Positions 1 to 6,652 of a stretch of 9,508 bases of DNA are shown here, piece by piece. Made by a program: the position numbers and the translations under genes. Source of the stretch: a bacterium (GTDB lineage Bacteria; Tectomicrobia; Entotheonellia; Entotheonellales; Entotheonellaceae); contig JAPULM010000282.1 of the NCBI GenBank assembly GCA_027294925.1, forward strand, positions 1 to 9,508, read 5' to 3'. Position 1 is the first letter of the stretch, and each line of letters starts with the position of its first letter. The notes beneath the pieces were generated by a model. The model was not told where the DNA came from, ran no database searches, and saw only the letters and a program-made list of their open reading frames with translations.

Positions 1-301
1 CGTGCAGGTGGAACGTATAGGTCAGGCCATCCGTGCTCACCTCCCACGATTTGGCGATTTCGGGTACGATTTCATACTTCTCGCTGAGGCCGACCAGGCT
101 ATTGTAAAGGTTCATTGACAGCCACAGGGTCTCCCAGCCAATGGCGTAGTGGGGCTCCAAACCCCGATGGTCAGCGCCAAACGCGACAACCAGCTTGCCG
201 CCCCGCTTCGGGCTCTCTGCCAATGCTGTACTGCCGGCACCAAACAAGGCAATACCGACCAATACGATGAGTGTCCATACCATCTTCTTACGTAATTTCA
301 T
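1..301 (-). CDS. ABC transporter substrate-binding protein, family 5 (SBP_bac_5), N-terminal part only
   Basis: Partial gene: it starts at 301 and runs off the window at base 1, giving 100 codons. The product begins with a Sec signal peptide: a basic start (MKLRKK), a hydrophobic core (residues 8-22), and an Ala-Leu-Ala cleavage site at residues 26-28. No lipobox cysteine is visible, so the protein should be a soluble periplasmic (or non-lipidated exported) protein. The mature start carries the RGGKLVVAFGAD strand, followed by LYNSLVGL and the stretch around 80-100 (EIAKSW, DGLTYTFHL). This is the usual N-terminus of peptide/nickel/opine-type solute-binding proteins that feed ABC importers. 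ATG 301 is supported by a strong GGAGGGAGA Shine-Dalgarno just upstream. The permease and ATPase genes would be expected beyond base 1, which I cannot see. The ligand cannot be predicted from 100 residues. An amidohydrolase gene lies upstream on the same strand, so the imported compound may be its substrate (inference). Confidence 0.88.
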   Translation of the reverse strand, partial: MKLRKKMVWTLIVLVGIALFGAGSTALAESPKRGGKLVVAFGADHRGLEPHYAIGWETLWLSMNLYNSLVGLSEKYEIVPEIAKSWEVSTDGLTYTFHLH

Positions 302-424
302 CCCGTCTCCCTCCTCACCAGGTTGTCCAAAAAAACGCCTTGGGTAGCCTTACGTACACGGATAGGCACAGGAATGACACACCAGCAGCGGACGCGTTAG
401 CTCATTGGCTACTCTTCTGTGTGC

Positions 425-456
425 GCCGTTATATCACGGCTGCATACTAAAGGCAA
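425..456 (-). promoter_or_regulatory. Candidate sigma70-like promoter with overlapping palindromic operator, upstream of the substrate-binding protein gene
   Basis: On the minus strand, TTGCCT (456-451) and TATAAC (433-428) are separated by 17 bases, a good -35/-10 pair. This would start RNA near 421 and leave a leader of about 120 bases before the ATG at 301. The -10 box lies inside GCCGTGATATAACGGC (440-425), a 16-base dyad in which seven of eight base pairs are symmetric. That is where a repressor operator would be placed. The leader also holds a run of seven T (335-329), but I see no good stem before it. The promoter is close to the stop of the amidohydrolase gene (475), so the binding protein may be transcribed separately from it. 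Confidence 0.45.
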
Positions 457-474
457 CGAGAAATTTACAGCGAC

Positions 475-1692
475 TTAGCAACAATCGATGAAGCTGACCG
501 CATTGCCGGTCATCTCGGCCCAGGTGTCGGGCTCCCAACCCCAGGGACGTGGCCCCCAATCGGGGGTGAACAGGTTACCCCGTTTGACGGTCAGGGTTGG
601 TACGAAGGCTTGCTCACAGCGTAGCGCCTCTCCCAGGATATCATACACCACCCAGTCGCCCTCGTTGATCGCCAGGACTGAAATGTCGGCTTGTAGCCCC
701 ACTGCCAGGCTGCCGATGCGGTGTTGCTCGCCGATTGCCTTGGCCGGATTTGTCGTACACATGGTAATGACTTGCTGCAGGGTGAAGCCCAGGGCGAGAA
801 AACGGGTCATAATTTCGGTCATGCTGTGCACGGTGTTCAAGCGTCCGGGGACGGTGAGATCGGTGCTAATGCAGTGCGGCAATAACCCCTGATCGATAAT
901 ACGGCGGCCGACGTCAAAGCTGAAATTTTTTCGGCCATGCGCGGTATCCAGCCACACACCTCGATCGGCAGCTTCACGCGCCTCGGGGACCAGCTTACCG
1001 TTGGCGTCAAGAACACCGCCAGGATTGGCGGTAAAGTAGTGGGTGAGAATATCGCCTGGCTCCAGAATGGGAAGTAAGGAGCGAATCACATTCGGATCAT
1101 AACGTTTCTCGGTATCGCCAATATGCACCATCAGCCTGGTACCGCTTTCGCGGGCAGCGCGCTTGGCCAGCTTGGGCATTTCCATACCGAAAATCTCCAG
1201 CGCCGGGGAGACCATACGGGCTTTAATACCACGAATCAGCCCTTTATATTGATCTGCCACCCGTAAGGTGGCATCCAGATCGATACTGCTTTCCGCAACG
1301 ATATCAGGGGTGGTGGCGAGACCGGTTTGACAGATATGCATAAAGGGAATAATTTCCGTTTCACACTTAGGTATGACATGGTTGGGAAAACCACTAAAGG
1401 TGGCGCAGCCTGAACTACCGGCATCTACAATGGTGGTAACGCCAGCATAGACGCCGCCCACATCAGGGTGAACGCCGTTGCTAATAAAGCCGCCAAACAC
1501 ATGCGCATGCAAGTCAATCAACCCCGGCGTCACAATCTTACCGGATACATCAACGACCTGGGCCGCCTCCTCGCTGTCGATAGTCGGTGCGGTGCGGGCA
1601 ATTTTACCATCCTGTACAGCAATATCGTGAACGCCGTTCAGATTAACAGACGCATCAACCACGGTGCCGCCTTTAAGTAACAGATCGTACAT
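475..1692 (-). CDS. Amidohydrolase/deacetylase family metallohydrolase (COG3964-like)
   Basis: A 405-residue cytoplasmic enzyme of the amidohydrolase superfamily. It starts with the small beta domain (MYDLLLKGGTVVDAS, strands to about residue 55), then the TIM barrel opened by PGLIDLHAH. Expected metal ligands are all present: His62 and His64 (HxH), Lys157 in GIKARM as the likely carboxylated bridging lysine, His190 (MVHIGD), His218 (LTHYF) and Asp278 (ISTDL). This points to a binuclear, active enzyme. The overall pattern (GVTTIVDAGSSG, TANPGG, DTAHGRKNFSF) matches the COG3964 group. That group is often labelled dihydroorotase, but the member Atu3266 was shown to hydrolyse acetyl-(R)-mandelate-type esters, so a dihydroorotase label should be avoided. 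An in-frame start at 1737 exists, but ATG 1692 has GGAGG (1703-1699) six bases away and gives the natural family N-terminus, so I chose it. The C-terminus past residue 380 is rich in Trp and ends in Cys-Cys. The neighbouring ABC binding protein suggests a peripheral catabolic role. The exact substrate is unknown. Confidence 0.88.
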   Translation of the reverse strand: MYDLLLKGGTVVDASVNLNGVHDIAVQDGKIARTAPTIDSEEAAQVVDVSGKIVTPGLIDLHAHVFGGFISNGVHPDVGGVYAGVTTIVDAGSSGCATFSGFPNHVIPKCETEIIPFMHICQTGLATTPDIVAESSIDLDATLRVADQYKGLIRGIKARMVSPALEIFGMEMPKLAKRAARESGTRLMVHIGDTEKRYDPNVIRSLLPILEPGDILTHYFTANPGGVLDANGKLVPEAREAADRGVWLDTAHGRKNFSFDVGRRIIDQGLLPHCISTDLTVPGRLNTVHSMTEIMTRFLALGFTLQQVITMCTTNPAKAIGEQHRIGSLAVGLQADISVLAINEGDWVVYDILGEALRCEQAFVPTLTVKRGNLFTPDWGPRPWGWEPDTWAEMTGNAVSFIDCC

Positions 1693-1779
1693 CGTTCGCC
1701 TCCAAAAATACACTGTCGTTCGAGATCCATCCGTCATTATGCCTCATTTTGGCTGCCACCCGGGGAAGCCTCTGGCCAG

Positions 1780-1808
1780 ACATACACAATTTGGACGGGT
1801 CATGTCAA
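1780..1808 (-). promoter_or_regulatory. Candidate promoter for the amidohydrolase gene
   Basis: On the minus strand a perfect TTGACA (1808-1803) is followed after 17 bases by GTATGT (1785-1780). The latter is a weak -10, helped by a TGT just before it (extended -10 type); an 18-base reading gives TATGTC. Immediately downstream lies the perfect 10-base palindrome TCTGGCCAGA (1780-1771). The leader to the ATG at 1692 would be about 80-90 bases. The rest of the 273-base gap between the amidohydrolase start (1692) and the pheT stop (1966) holds no gene and no convincing rho-independent terminator for pheT. Confidence 0.33.
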
Positions 1809-1965
1809 TGGCTAAACGGCTATCAAACTGTCGAAGTCTTTAAAGTTCCCCACCTTGCTGGTTGAGGCGAGATTTGCTATCCTGACCGGTGATTTACATG
1901 CATCAAAGCGGAGGGCGCAAGGTATGGCAAGACGAGCCGGCTAGAAAGAGAGAAGGATGTTGTTG

Positions 1966-4434
1966 CTACTGTCGCGGCTGAGCGCCAAGCTCGGCCGCCG
2001 TATGCTGTTGAATGCGCTGGTAAATAGCGCGAATCTCGTCCTCGGTCAGACTGCGATCTTCGGCCTGAAAGGTCAGGGCATAGGCCAAACTTTTCTTGCC
2101 CGACGGAATGGGTTCACCCTGATAAAGGTCGAAGAGTTCAATATGGCGTAGCAGGTCACCAGCAGTCGTACGAATTGCATCTTCAACGGCCTGTGCCGGC
2201 GTATCAACGTCGACCACCAACGCCATGTCTTCCAGGACTGCCGGGAAGCGAGAGATTGCCTGATAGCGACGCGGTTGACGATGCGCCAGTAGCAGATCAA
2301 GGTTGAGTTCGAGCATGGCGATTGGTTGCTCGGGCAAATCAAAACGTTCGCACACTTGCGGATGAACTTCACCGACAATACCAACGGTGTCACCACCCAC
2401 TTCCAGGGCTGCCGTTTTGCCTGCTGCTAAAGTAGGGTGTTGGGTGGTGTGAAAACGCAGATTGGGAACATTTAAACGTTGCACGAGCGTTTCAAGCACC
2501 CCTTTCAGATGGGTAAAACCAAGTAGCGGCACCTCTTTCCCCTGATGCCAAGAGGCCGGCTGTACCGTTCCGGTTACAGCCATGGCCAGCCAGCGCTGTT
2601 CCAATGGTAAGTCCTGGCCGGGTTCCGGTAGATACACACGGCCGATTTCAAACAGCAGCATGCGTTGCCGATATCGACGGTTGGCCCGCAAGGTCTCGAA
2701 CATGCTCGGCAGAAGCGTCTGACGCAGAAATTCACGCTCCTGGCTAATCGGATTGGCCAGGCGAATATAGTCTTCAGGGTTCGCCGCCGCTGCGTCCGGC
2801 CGCGCGCGGTTAATACTCTCCAGGCTGGTCATGGCATATGATAGAATCTCCGTCAGTCCACAGCCGACGAGAATATTGCGGGTCTGCTCTAAACCTTCCA
2901 GCAGCGGCTGCGAGCGTTGAGGTGGCAGCACATCATTAATCAGTGACAGAGGAATGTTGTCGTAGCCGTGCATCCGTGCAACTTCTTCGATAAGATCGGC
3001 CTCAATCGACACATCCAAACGATAACTGGGCACCCCAATCTCTAGGTGAGGATCGCCCTCTTGCAGGTGTGCAAGGCAGGTAAAATCGAGCCTCGAGAGC
3101 ATTTGCGAAATGTCTTCGATGCTAAAATCCATCCCGAGACTGCGAGTGACTTGTGCCGTCCGTAGGGTAATGGTCTTAGGACTGGGCGGTTTGGGATAGG
3201 TGTCGGCAATCTCAGGCTGTAACGCTCCGCCGCTAAGTTCCTCCATCAAGCGGCTGGCGCGTACCAAGGCGGGCAGGGTAAGCTCGCTGTCAAGCCCACG
3301 ACCAAAGCGCTGCCCGGCTTCACTGCTTAGCCGTAGTTGCTGTAAGGTACGCCGAATGTTAATAAAATTGAAATTTGCCGACTCCAGTAAAATATGTCGC
3401 GTTTGGGCCGAAATCTCAGTGGCGGCGCCACCCATGACACCAGCCAGCGCGATGGGACCTGAGTCGTCGGTAATTAAAAGCATCTCCGGCGTCAACGTTC
3501 GATCGACTTCGTCAAGGGTGTGTAAGCGTTCACCCGCTTGAGCGGAGCGCACCACAATCCCCCCGTCGAGCGACAACGTTTCATAATCAAAGGCATGTAG
3601 AGGCTGACCGGTTTCGAACATGCAATAATTGGTAATATCCACAATATTGTTGATCGGACGCATACCCGCCAATTGCAAACGACGCTGCATCCACGGCGGC
3701 GATGGCTCAATCGTAACATTTTCGATTAAAGCGGCGGAATAGCGCGGGCAGAGTTCCAAATCCGCACTGCTAACCGTGACATAGGCTGTTTGTGCCGTAA
3801 AGGAGCCGCTTAAGAGGGGATCGGTCGGCGGCCAGGGTTGCCGTAGAGATTGATTGGTAAGCGCCGCAATCTCGCGTGCCATGCCGATGATGCAGCTGGC
3901 CCGCGCCAGGTTCGGAGTAAGATCGATATCGAGTACGGTATCACCCAAAACATCCTGCAAGGGTTGACCGACCGGGGCTTGTGGATCGAGAATGAGCACC
4001 CCGGTATGCTCGTCGGAGAGCCCGAGTTCCTTCTCGGAACACACCATACCTGACGATTCAACCCCACGAATACGGGCTCGTTTAAGCGTTCGCAGACGTG
4101 GTTCCTCACTGTAGGCATCCCATAATTTAGCGCCTGCAATGGCGAAGGCAACTTTCTGTCCGCGGTCGCCCGGTTGTATGTTAGGCGCGCCGGTGACCAC
4201 TGTCTGGGGGGCATCTTGACCGTAGGCCACTAGGGCCAGAACCAAGCGCTCCGCATCCGGGTGCGGTTTGACCTCGACCACTTCGCCGACAAAGAGTTTA
4301 TCACGCTGCCAATGGCGCCCCACGTACTCGACGCTGTCAACCTGTAAACCTGCCATCGTCATGCGATGGACCAGATCATCGACGGGTAGCGTGATATCAA
4401 CATAATCCTTCAGCCAGCTTAGCGGCACTCGCAT
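1966..4434 (-). CDS. pheT: Phenylalanine--tRNA ligase, beta subunit
   Basis: The 822-residue beta subunit of the (alpha-beta)2 phenylalanyl-tRNA synthetase, which charges tRNA-Phe with phenylalanine in the cytoplasm. It has the full bacterial length and domain order. The N-terminal segment is MRVPLSWLKDYVDI. The EMAP-type tRNA-binding OB domain covers about 40-150 (HPDAERL, TGAPNI, SGMVCSEKELGL). The B3/B4 region is about 220-395 (PINNIVDITNY, QPLHAFD, GVMGG, SEAGQRFGRGLD). The B5 domain is about 415-490 (DLIEEVARMHGYDNIP). The catalytic-like core is about 500-700 (REFLRQTLLPSMFETLRANR, LLFEIGRVY), and the C-terminal ferredoxin-fold anticodon-binding domain is about 727-820 (RFPAVLEDMALVVDV). 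The beta subunit carries the B3/B4 editing site. ATG 4434 has AAGGA at a suitable distance. It lies 107 bases after pheS on the same strand and is presumably co-transcribed with it. Nothing looks damaged. Confidence 0.98.
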   Translation of the reverse strand: MRVPLSWLKDYVDITLPVDDLVHRMTMAGLQVDSVEYVGRHWQRDKLFVGEVVEVKPHPDAERLVLALVAYGQDAPQTVVTGAPNIQPGDRGQKVAFAIAGAKLWDAYSEEPRLRTLKRARIRGVESSGMVCSEKELGLSDEHTGVLILDPQAPVGQPLQDVLGDTVLDIDLTPNLARASCIIGMAREIAALTNQSLRQPWPPTDPLLSGSFTAQTAYVTVSSADLELCPRYSAALIENVTIEPSPPWMQRRLQLAGMRPINNIVDITNYCMFETGQPLHAFDYETLSLDGGIVVRSAQAGERLHTLDEVDRTLTPEMLLITDDSGPIALAGVMGGAATEISAQTRHILLESANFNFINIRRTLQQLRLSSEAGQRFGRGLDSELTLPALVRASRLMEELSGGALQPEIADTYPKPPSPKTITLRTAQVTRSLGMDFSIEDISQMLSRLDFTCLAHLQEGDPHLEIGVPSYRLDVSIEADLIEEVARMHGYDNIPLSLINDVLPPQRSQPLLEGLEQTRNILVGCGLTEILSYAMTSLESINRARPDAAAANPEDYIRLANPISQEREFLRQTLLPSMFETLRANRRYRQRMLLFEIGRVYLPEPGQDLPLEQRWLAMAVTGTVQPASWHQGKEVPLLGFTHLKGVLETLVQRLNVPNLRFHTTQHPTLAAGKTAALEVGGDTVGIVGEVHPQVCERFDLPEQPIAMLELNLDLLLAHRQPRRYQAISRFPAVLEDMALVVDVDTPAQAVEDAIRTTAGDLLRHIELFDLYQGEPIPSGKKSLAYALTFQAEDRSLTEDEIRAIYQRIQQHTAAELGAQPRQ

Positions 4435-4541
4435 AGCATTCCTTTATATGTCGTCTATCGATGGGTTGTTGGGTAAATTGTGCTTAGGTGCCGGATGCAT
4501 TGGACTCGGGGTGTCCGCCGTTCTGTTGGGCACCGATAGGG

Positions 4542-5588
4542 TTAGGCGAACTGCTCAAGAAAACGCAAATCGTTACTAAAGAAAAATCGAATGTCATCAA
4601 TGCCGTATTTCAACATCGTGATACGCTCTGGTCCCATACCAAACGCAAAACCGCTAAACAGGTCGGGATCATATCCCCCATTACGCAGCACCGTCGGATG
4701 CACCATTCCGGCGCCAAGAATTTCTAACCAGCCGCTGTACTTACAAATGGTACAGCCTTTGCCGTCACAGACCAGGCAGTCCATATCGACCTCGACACTC
4801 GGCTCGGTAAAAGGGAAATGACTGCAACGAAAGCGTAGCTGACGGTCGGCGCCAAACATACGGCGCGCGAAATTGACCAGAACGCCTTTCAGGTCGGCCA
4901 TGGTGATATGGCTCCCGACTGCTAGCCCTTCAACCTGGTGGAACATAATTTCCGAGCGCGCCGTAATGGCCTCATAGCGGTAGCACATGCCAGGTAAAAT
5001 GACGCGAATCGGTTCTGGGTGATAGGCCTGCATGGCCCGGATTTGACCAGGCGAGGTATGCGTGCGTAGCACAACGCGATCATTGATATAGAACGTATCC
5101 CACATGTCTCGGGCGGGATGATAAGGCGGTATATTCAACAACTCGAAGTTGTAAAGATCGCTTTCTACCTCACGACTGTCAAAGATTTGGAAGCCCATGT
5201 CGCCGAAGATCGCAGCAATTTCACGTAGGGTCTGCGTGCTAGGATGCAAACGCCCTAAACCGGTTGGATAGCCCGGTAACGTCACATCCACCTGCTGACG
5301 CCATAAGGCGTCCGTATATTTTGCCTGTTTGAGGCTGTTGGCATGATCGTCGAAGGCGTTCTCCAGGGCTTCCTTGACGGTGTTGGATACTTGGCCAATC
5401 TGTGGACGCGCCTCGACCGGCAGCTTGCCAATATCACGCATGACCTGTCGTAGCGCACCCTTACGGCCAAGATAGTGAATACGCCACTCATCAAGGTCGG
5501 TTAAATTCTCTACCGCTTGCAGGCGCAGTAGCGCTTCATTGCGTAACCCGTCAAGCTCTGCCGTAAGCGAGTGATCGTTCTCTGACAT
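4542..5588 (-). CDS. pheS: Phenylalanine--tRNA ligase, alpha subunit
   Basis: The 348-residue catalytic alpha subunit of phenylalanyl-tRNA synthetase, a class II enzyme. The N-terminal coiled coil covers about residues 1-90 (HYLGRKGALRQVM). The catalytic domain follows: HPSTQTLREI (115-124), the motif 1 region FDSREVESDLYNFELLNIP, HPARDMWDTFY (157-167), RTHTSPGQIRAM (175-186), motif 2 with MCYRYEAITARSE and FHQVEG (201-221), the phenylalanine-pocket segment HFPFTEPSVEVDM (257-269), and motif 3 GFAFGMGPERI (313-323) with Arg322. Residues 271-282 add a CxxC-x4-CxxC knuckle (Cys271, 274, 279, 282), a variant seen in many bacterial PheS proteins and probably able to bind zinc. ATG 5588 is preceded by GGAG at five bases. 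pheT follows after a 107-base gap. The usual infC-rpmI-rplT genes are not next to it; the gene upstream is divergent. Confidence 0.98.
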   Translation of the reverse strand: MSENDHSLTAELDGLRNEALLRLQAVENLTDLDEWRIHYLGRKGALRQVMRDIGKLPVEARPQIGQVSNTVKEALENAFDDHANSLKQAKYTDALWRQQVDVTLPGYPTGLGRLHPSTQTLREIAAIFGDMGFQIFDSREVESDLYNFELLNIPPYHPARDMWDTFYINDRVVLRTHTSPGQIRAMQAYHPEPIRVILPGMCYRYEAITARSEIMFHQVEGLAVGSHITMADLKGVLVNFARRMFGADRQLRFRCSHFPFTEPSVEVDMDCLVCDGKGCTICKYSGWLEILGAGMVHPTVLRNGGYDPDLFSGFAFGMGPERITMLKYGIDDIRFFFSNDLRFLEQFA

Positions 5589-5632
5589 GGCTTCTCCGCT
5601 TTGCGAAATGTCGCATCATCCATGCTGGGCAA

Positions 5633-5662
5633 ATTATACGCCCGCCGCCAAAGCTTTGACAA
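5633..5662 (-). promoter_or_regulatory. Candidate pheST promoter
   Basis: On the minus strand TTGTCA (5662-5657) and a perfect TATAAT (5638-5633) are 18 bases apart, placing the RNA start near 5626 and a leader of about 38 bases before the pheS ATG. That is too short for the leader-peptide (pheM) attenuation known for the Escherichia coli pheST operon, and no T-box-like structure fits either. A perfect palindrome CAAAGCTTTG (5649-5658) lies at the upstream end of the spacer and touches the -35 box, a possible operator. Confidence 0.55.
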
Positions 5663-5673
5663 GTCACAAGTTT

Positions 5674-5702
5674 TTGAATCTCTAGCACTTCTAGTATACA
5701 AT
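5674..5702 (+). promoter_or_regulatory. Candidate promoter for the small CPCC/coiled-coil gene
   Basis: On the plus strand TTGAAT (5674-5679) and TACAAT (5697-5702) are 17 bases apart, giving an RNA start near 5709 and a leader of about 47 bases before the ATG at 5756. An alternative -10, TATACA (5695-5700), would leave a 15-base spacer. A perfect TTGACA also occurs at 5656-5661, but no -10 sits at a proper distance from it. This promoter is back to back with the pheST promoter. Confidence 0.4.
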
Positions 5703-5755
5703 AACTAAATAGGCAGTAAATCGACGAATGGCCCATTTCAACGGTGAGGGCATCC

Positions 5756-6064
5756 ATGGCTACCGATGATCAGCAGGTTCAAATTACCTGTCCGTGTTGT
5801 CAAACGACACTCGTTCTCGACCGCGAGTCGCTGGTGGTGTTGTATCATCTGGAACATCACAGTAAACCCGATACTGCTTCGTTTGATACCGCACTACAAG
5901 AACTCAAAGAAAAAGAGAAGCAGATGAGTTCTCGTTTCCAGCAAGCCGTATCGGAGGAAAAACAACGTAAGGCGCTGTTAACCAAGAAGTTCCAAGAGCT
6001 GCAAAAGCATGCCGCGGAGAATCCGGATGCGGAACTGCCGCCGCGCCCATTTGACTTCGAGTGA
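5756..6064 (+). CDS. Small CPCC-motif, coiled-coil protein of unknown function
   Basis: A 102-residue, probably soluble cytoplasmic protein that I do not recognise beyond its general look. Residues 8-20 form half of a zinc ribbon (VQITCPCCQTTLV, with Cys12, Cys14 and Cys15). There is no second cysteine pair; His31, His34 and His35 (HLEHH) could complete a metal site, which is inference. Residues 42-86 are a charged heptad-like helix rich in Glu, Lys and Gln (LQELKEKEKQ, QRKALLTKKFQEL), a likely coiled coil for self-association. The tail is Pro-rich and acidic (ELPPRPFDFE). I chose ATG 5756 because GAGGG (5746-5750) lies five bases before it; an in-frame GTG at 5744 overlaps that ribosome-binding site and is less likely. 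The gene is divergent from pheS and convergent with the nrtS-like gene. Similar short CxxC plus coiled-coil hypotheticals occur in several bacterial phyla, from memory. Nothing in its neighbours tells the job. Confidence 0.8.
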   Translation: MATDDQQVQITCPCCQTTLVLDRESLVVLYHLEHHSKPDTASFDTALQELKEKEKQMSSRFQQAVSEEKQRKALLTKKFQELQKHAAENPDAELPPRPFDFE

Positions 6065-6071
6065 AATGGCG

Positions 6072-6563
6072 TCAGGCTAGCTCCGATTGTATGGCTAAGG
6101 CGTGACGGTACGCGATAAAAGCGCCATACAGCGACACACAAAATGGTACACAGGGGGTGATTAAAACTTTCACCAGGATGACCGGCGTAATGGCACCGGA
6201 AAGGAGGATATCCCCCTGATTGAGGGCAATAATAACGCTACCGACTAAGACGGCAATGATGAGACTACGCCGCATAGCGACTTTACCCGGACGGAGGTCT
6301 TCTGGACGCCCCGGCGTACCGGAATTGAGCAGCGCCCCTAGCATTGTTACACAAAATGGAATAATCGGCGTCAATAACGACTTAATGATGACACGACGGG
6401 TTATTTGCCCGGAAAAAATTAAATCACCCTGATTCAGTAATATTAAAATACTGCCTACCACAAGCGCCGCCATCAAGGCACGACGGATAATATGTGGCGT
6501 ACAAATCAGCGTCAGGCGTTCCCACCAACCCGGCTGCTTGGATGCTGAAGGTTCAGACGACAT
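6072..6563 (-). CDS. nrtS: NrtS-like nitrate/nitrite transporter, two fused repeats
   Basis: A 163-residue inner-membrane protein with four predicted helices arranged as two similar halves, residues 27-79 and 98-150. I count 27 identical residues of 53 by hand. Each half has RR at the start, a hydrophobic helix ending in LNQGD, then SGxIT, and a second helix with K-x-L-x-T-P-x-x-P-F-C-V. The LNQGD and TPxxPF pattern is that of the NrtS family, in which small proteins NrtS1 and NrtS2 together move nitrate and nitrite in some cyanobacteria, while fused forms occur in other bacteria. Here the fused form should act alone or as an oligomer (inference). The N-terminal 24 residues are polar and likely cytoplasmic. 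ATG 6563 has AGAGGA (6580-6575) about 11 bases upstream, a rather long spacing. A GTG at 6599 would add 12 residues but has a poorer site. No nitrate reductase gene is in view. The stop is 7 bases from that of the convergent gene. Confidence 0.8.
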   Translation of the reverse strand: MSSEPSASKQPGWWERLTLICTPHIIRRALMAALVVGSILILLNQGDLIFSGQITRRVIIKSLLTPIIPFCVTMLGALLNSGTPGRPEDLRPGKVAMRRSLIIAVLVGSVIIALNQGDILLSGAITPVILVKVLITPCVPFCVSLYGAFIAYRHALAIQSELA

Positions 6564-6652
6564 AAACGGCTCTTTCCTCTCGGGGATCGTACAAGACACT
6601 CTGTCATAGTGCCACAGCTCAACTGTTTAAATCAACCTGTGTGTGGTAACAT

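Noticed and set aside
329..335. Run of seven T on the minus strand in the leader of the binding-protein gene, as a possible rho-independent terminator
   Set aside because: No GC-rich stem precedes it; the sequence before it contains only a direct AAGGC repeat.
488..892. Plus-strand open frame of 134 codons opposite the amidohydrolase gene
   Set aside because: It mirrors a strongly supported minus-strand enzyme with all catalytic motifs. Its own translation has no recognisable motif and no good ribosome-binding site.
1693..1737. In-frame upstream start adding 15 residues to the amidohydrolase
   Set aside because: ATG 1692 has GGAGG at six bases and gives the usual family N-terminus; the extra residues look non-native.
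1957..4214. Several open frames of 60-135 codons inside pheT on both strands
   Set aside because: All lie within the intact 822-codon pheT frame, whose domains run without a break, so they are frame shadows.
4435..4541. Inverted repeat GGTGCC (4487-4492) with GGCACC (4529-4534) in the pheS-pheT gap, as a possible terminator or attenuator
   Set aside because: Arms of six bases are separated by 36 bases with no T-run on the minus strand. The two genes are expected to be co-transcribed.
5656..5661. Perfect TTGACA on the plus strand as -35 for the small gene
   Set aside because: The nearest acceptable -10 is more than 30 bases away. TTGAAT at 5674 with TACAAT fits the spacing better.
6062..6074. 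Shared bidirectional terminator between the two convergent genes
   Set aside because: Only seven bases separate the stop codons, and I find no hairpin with T-runs there.
6564..6599. GTG start at 6599 for the nrtS-like gene
   Set aside because: It has a weaker ribosome-binding site than ATG 6563, and the added residues (with Pro and charged residues) are not needed for the fold. Not fully excluded.
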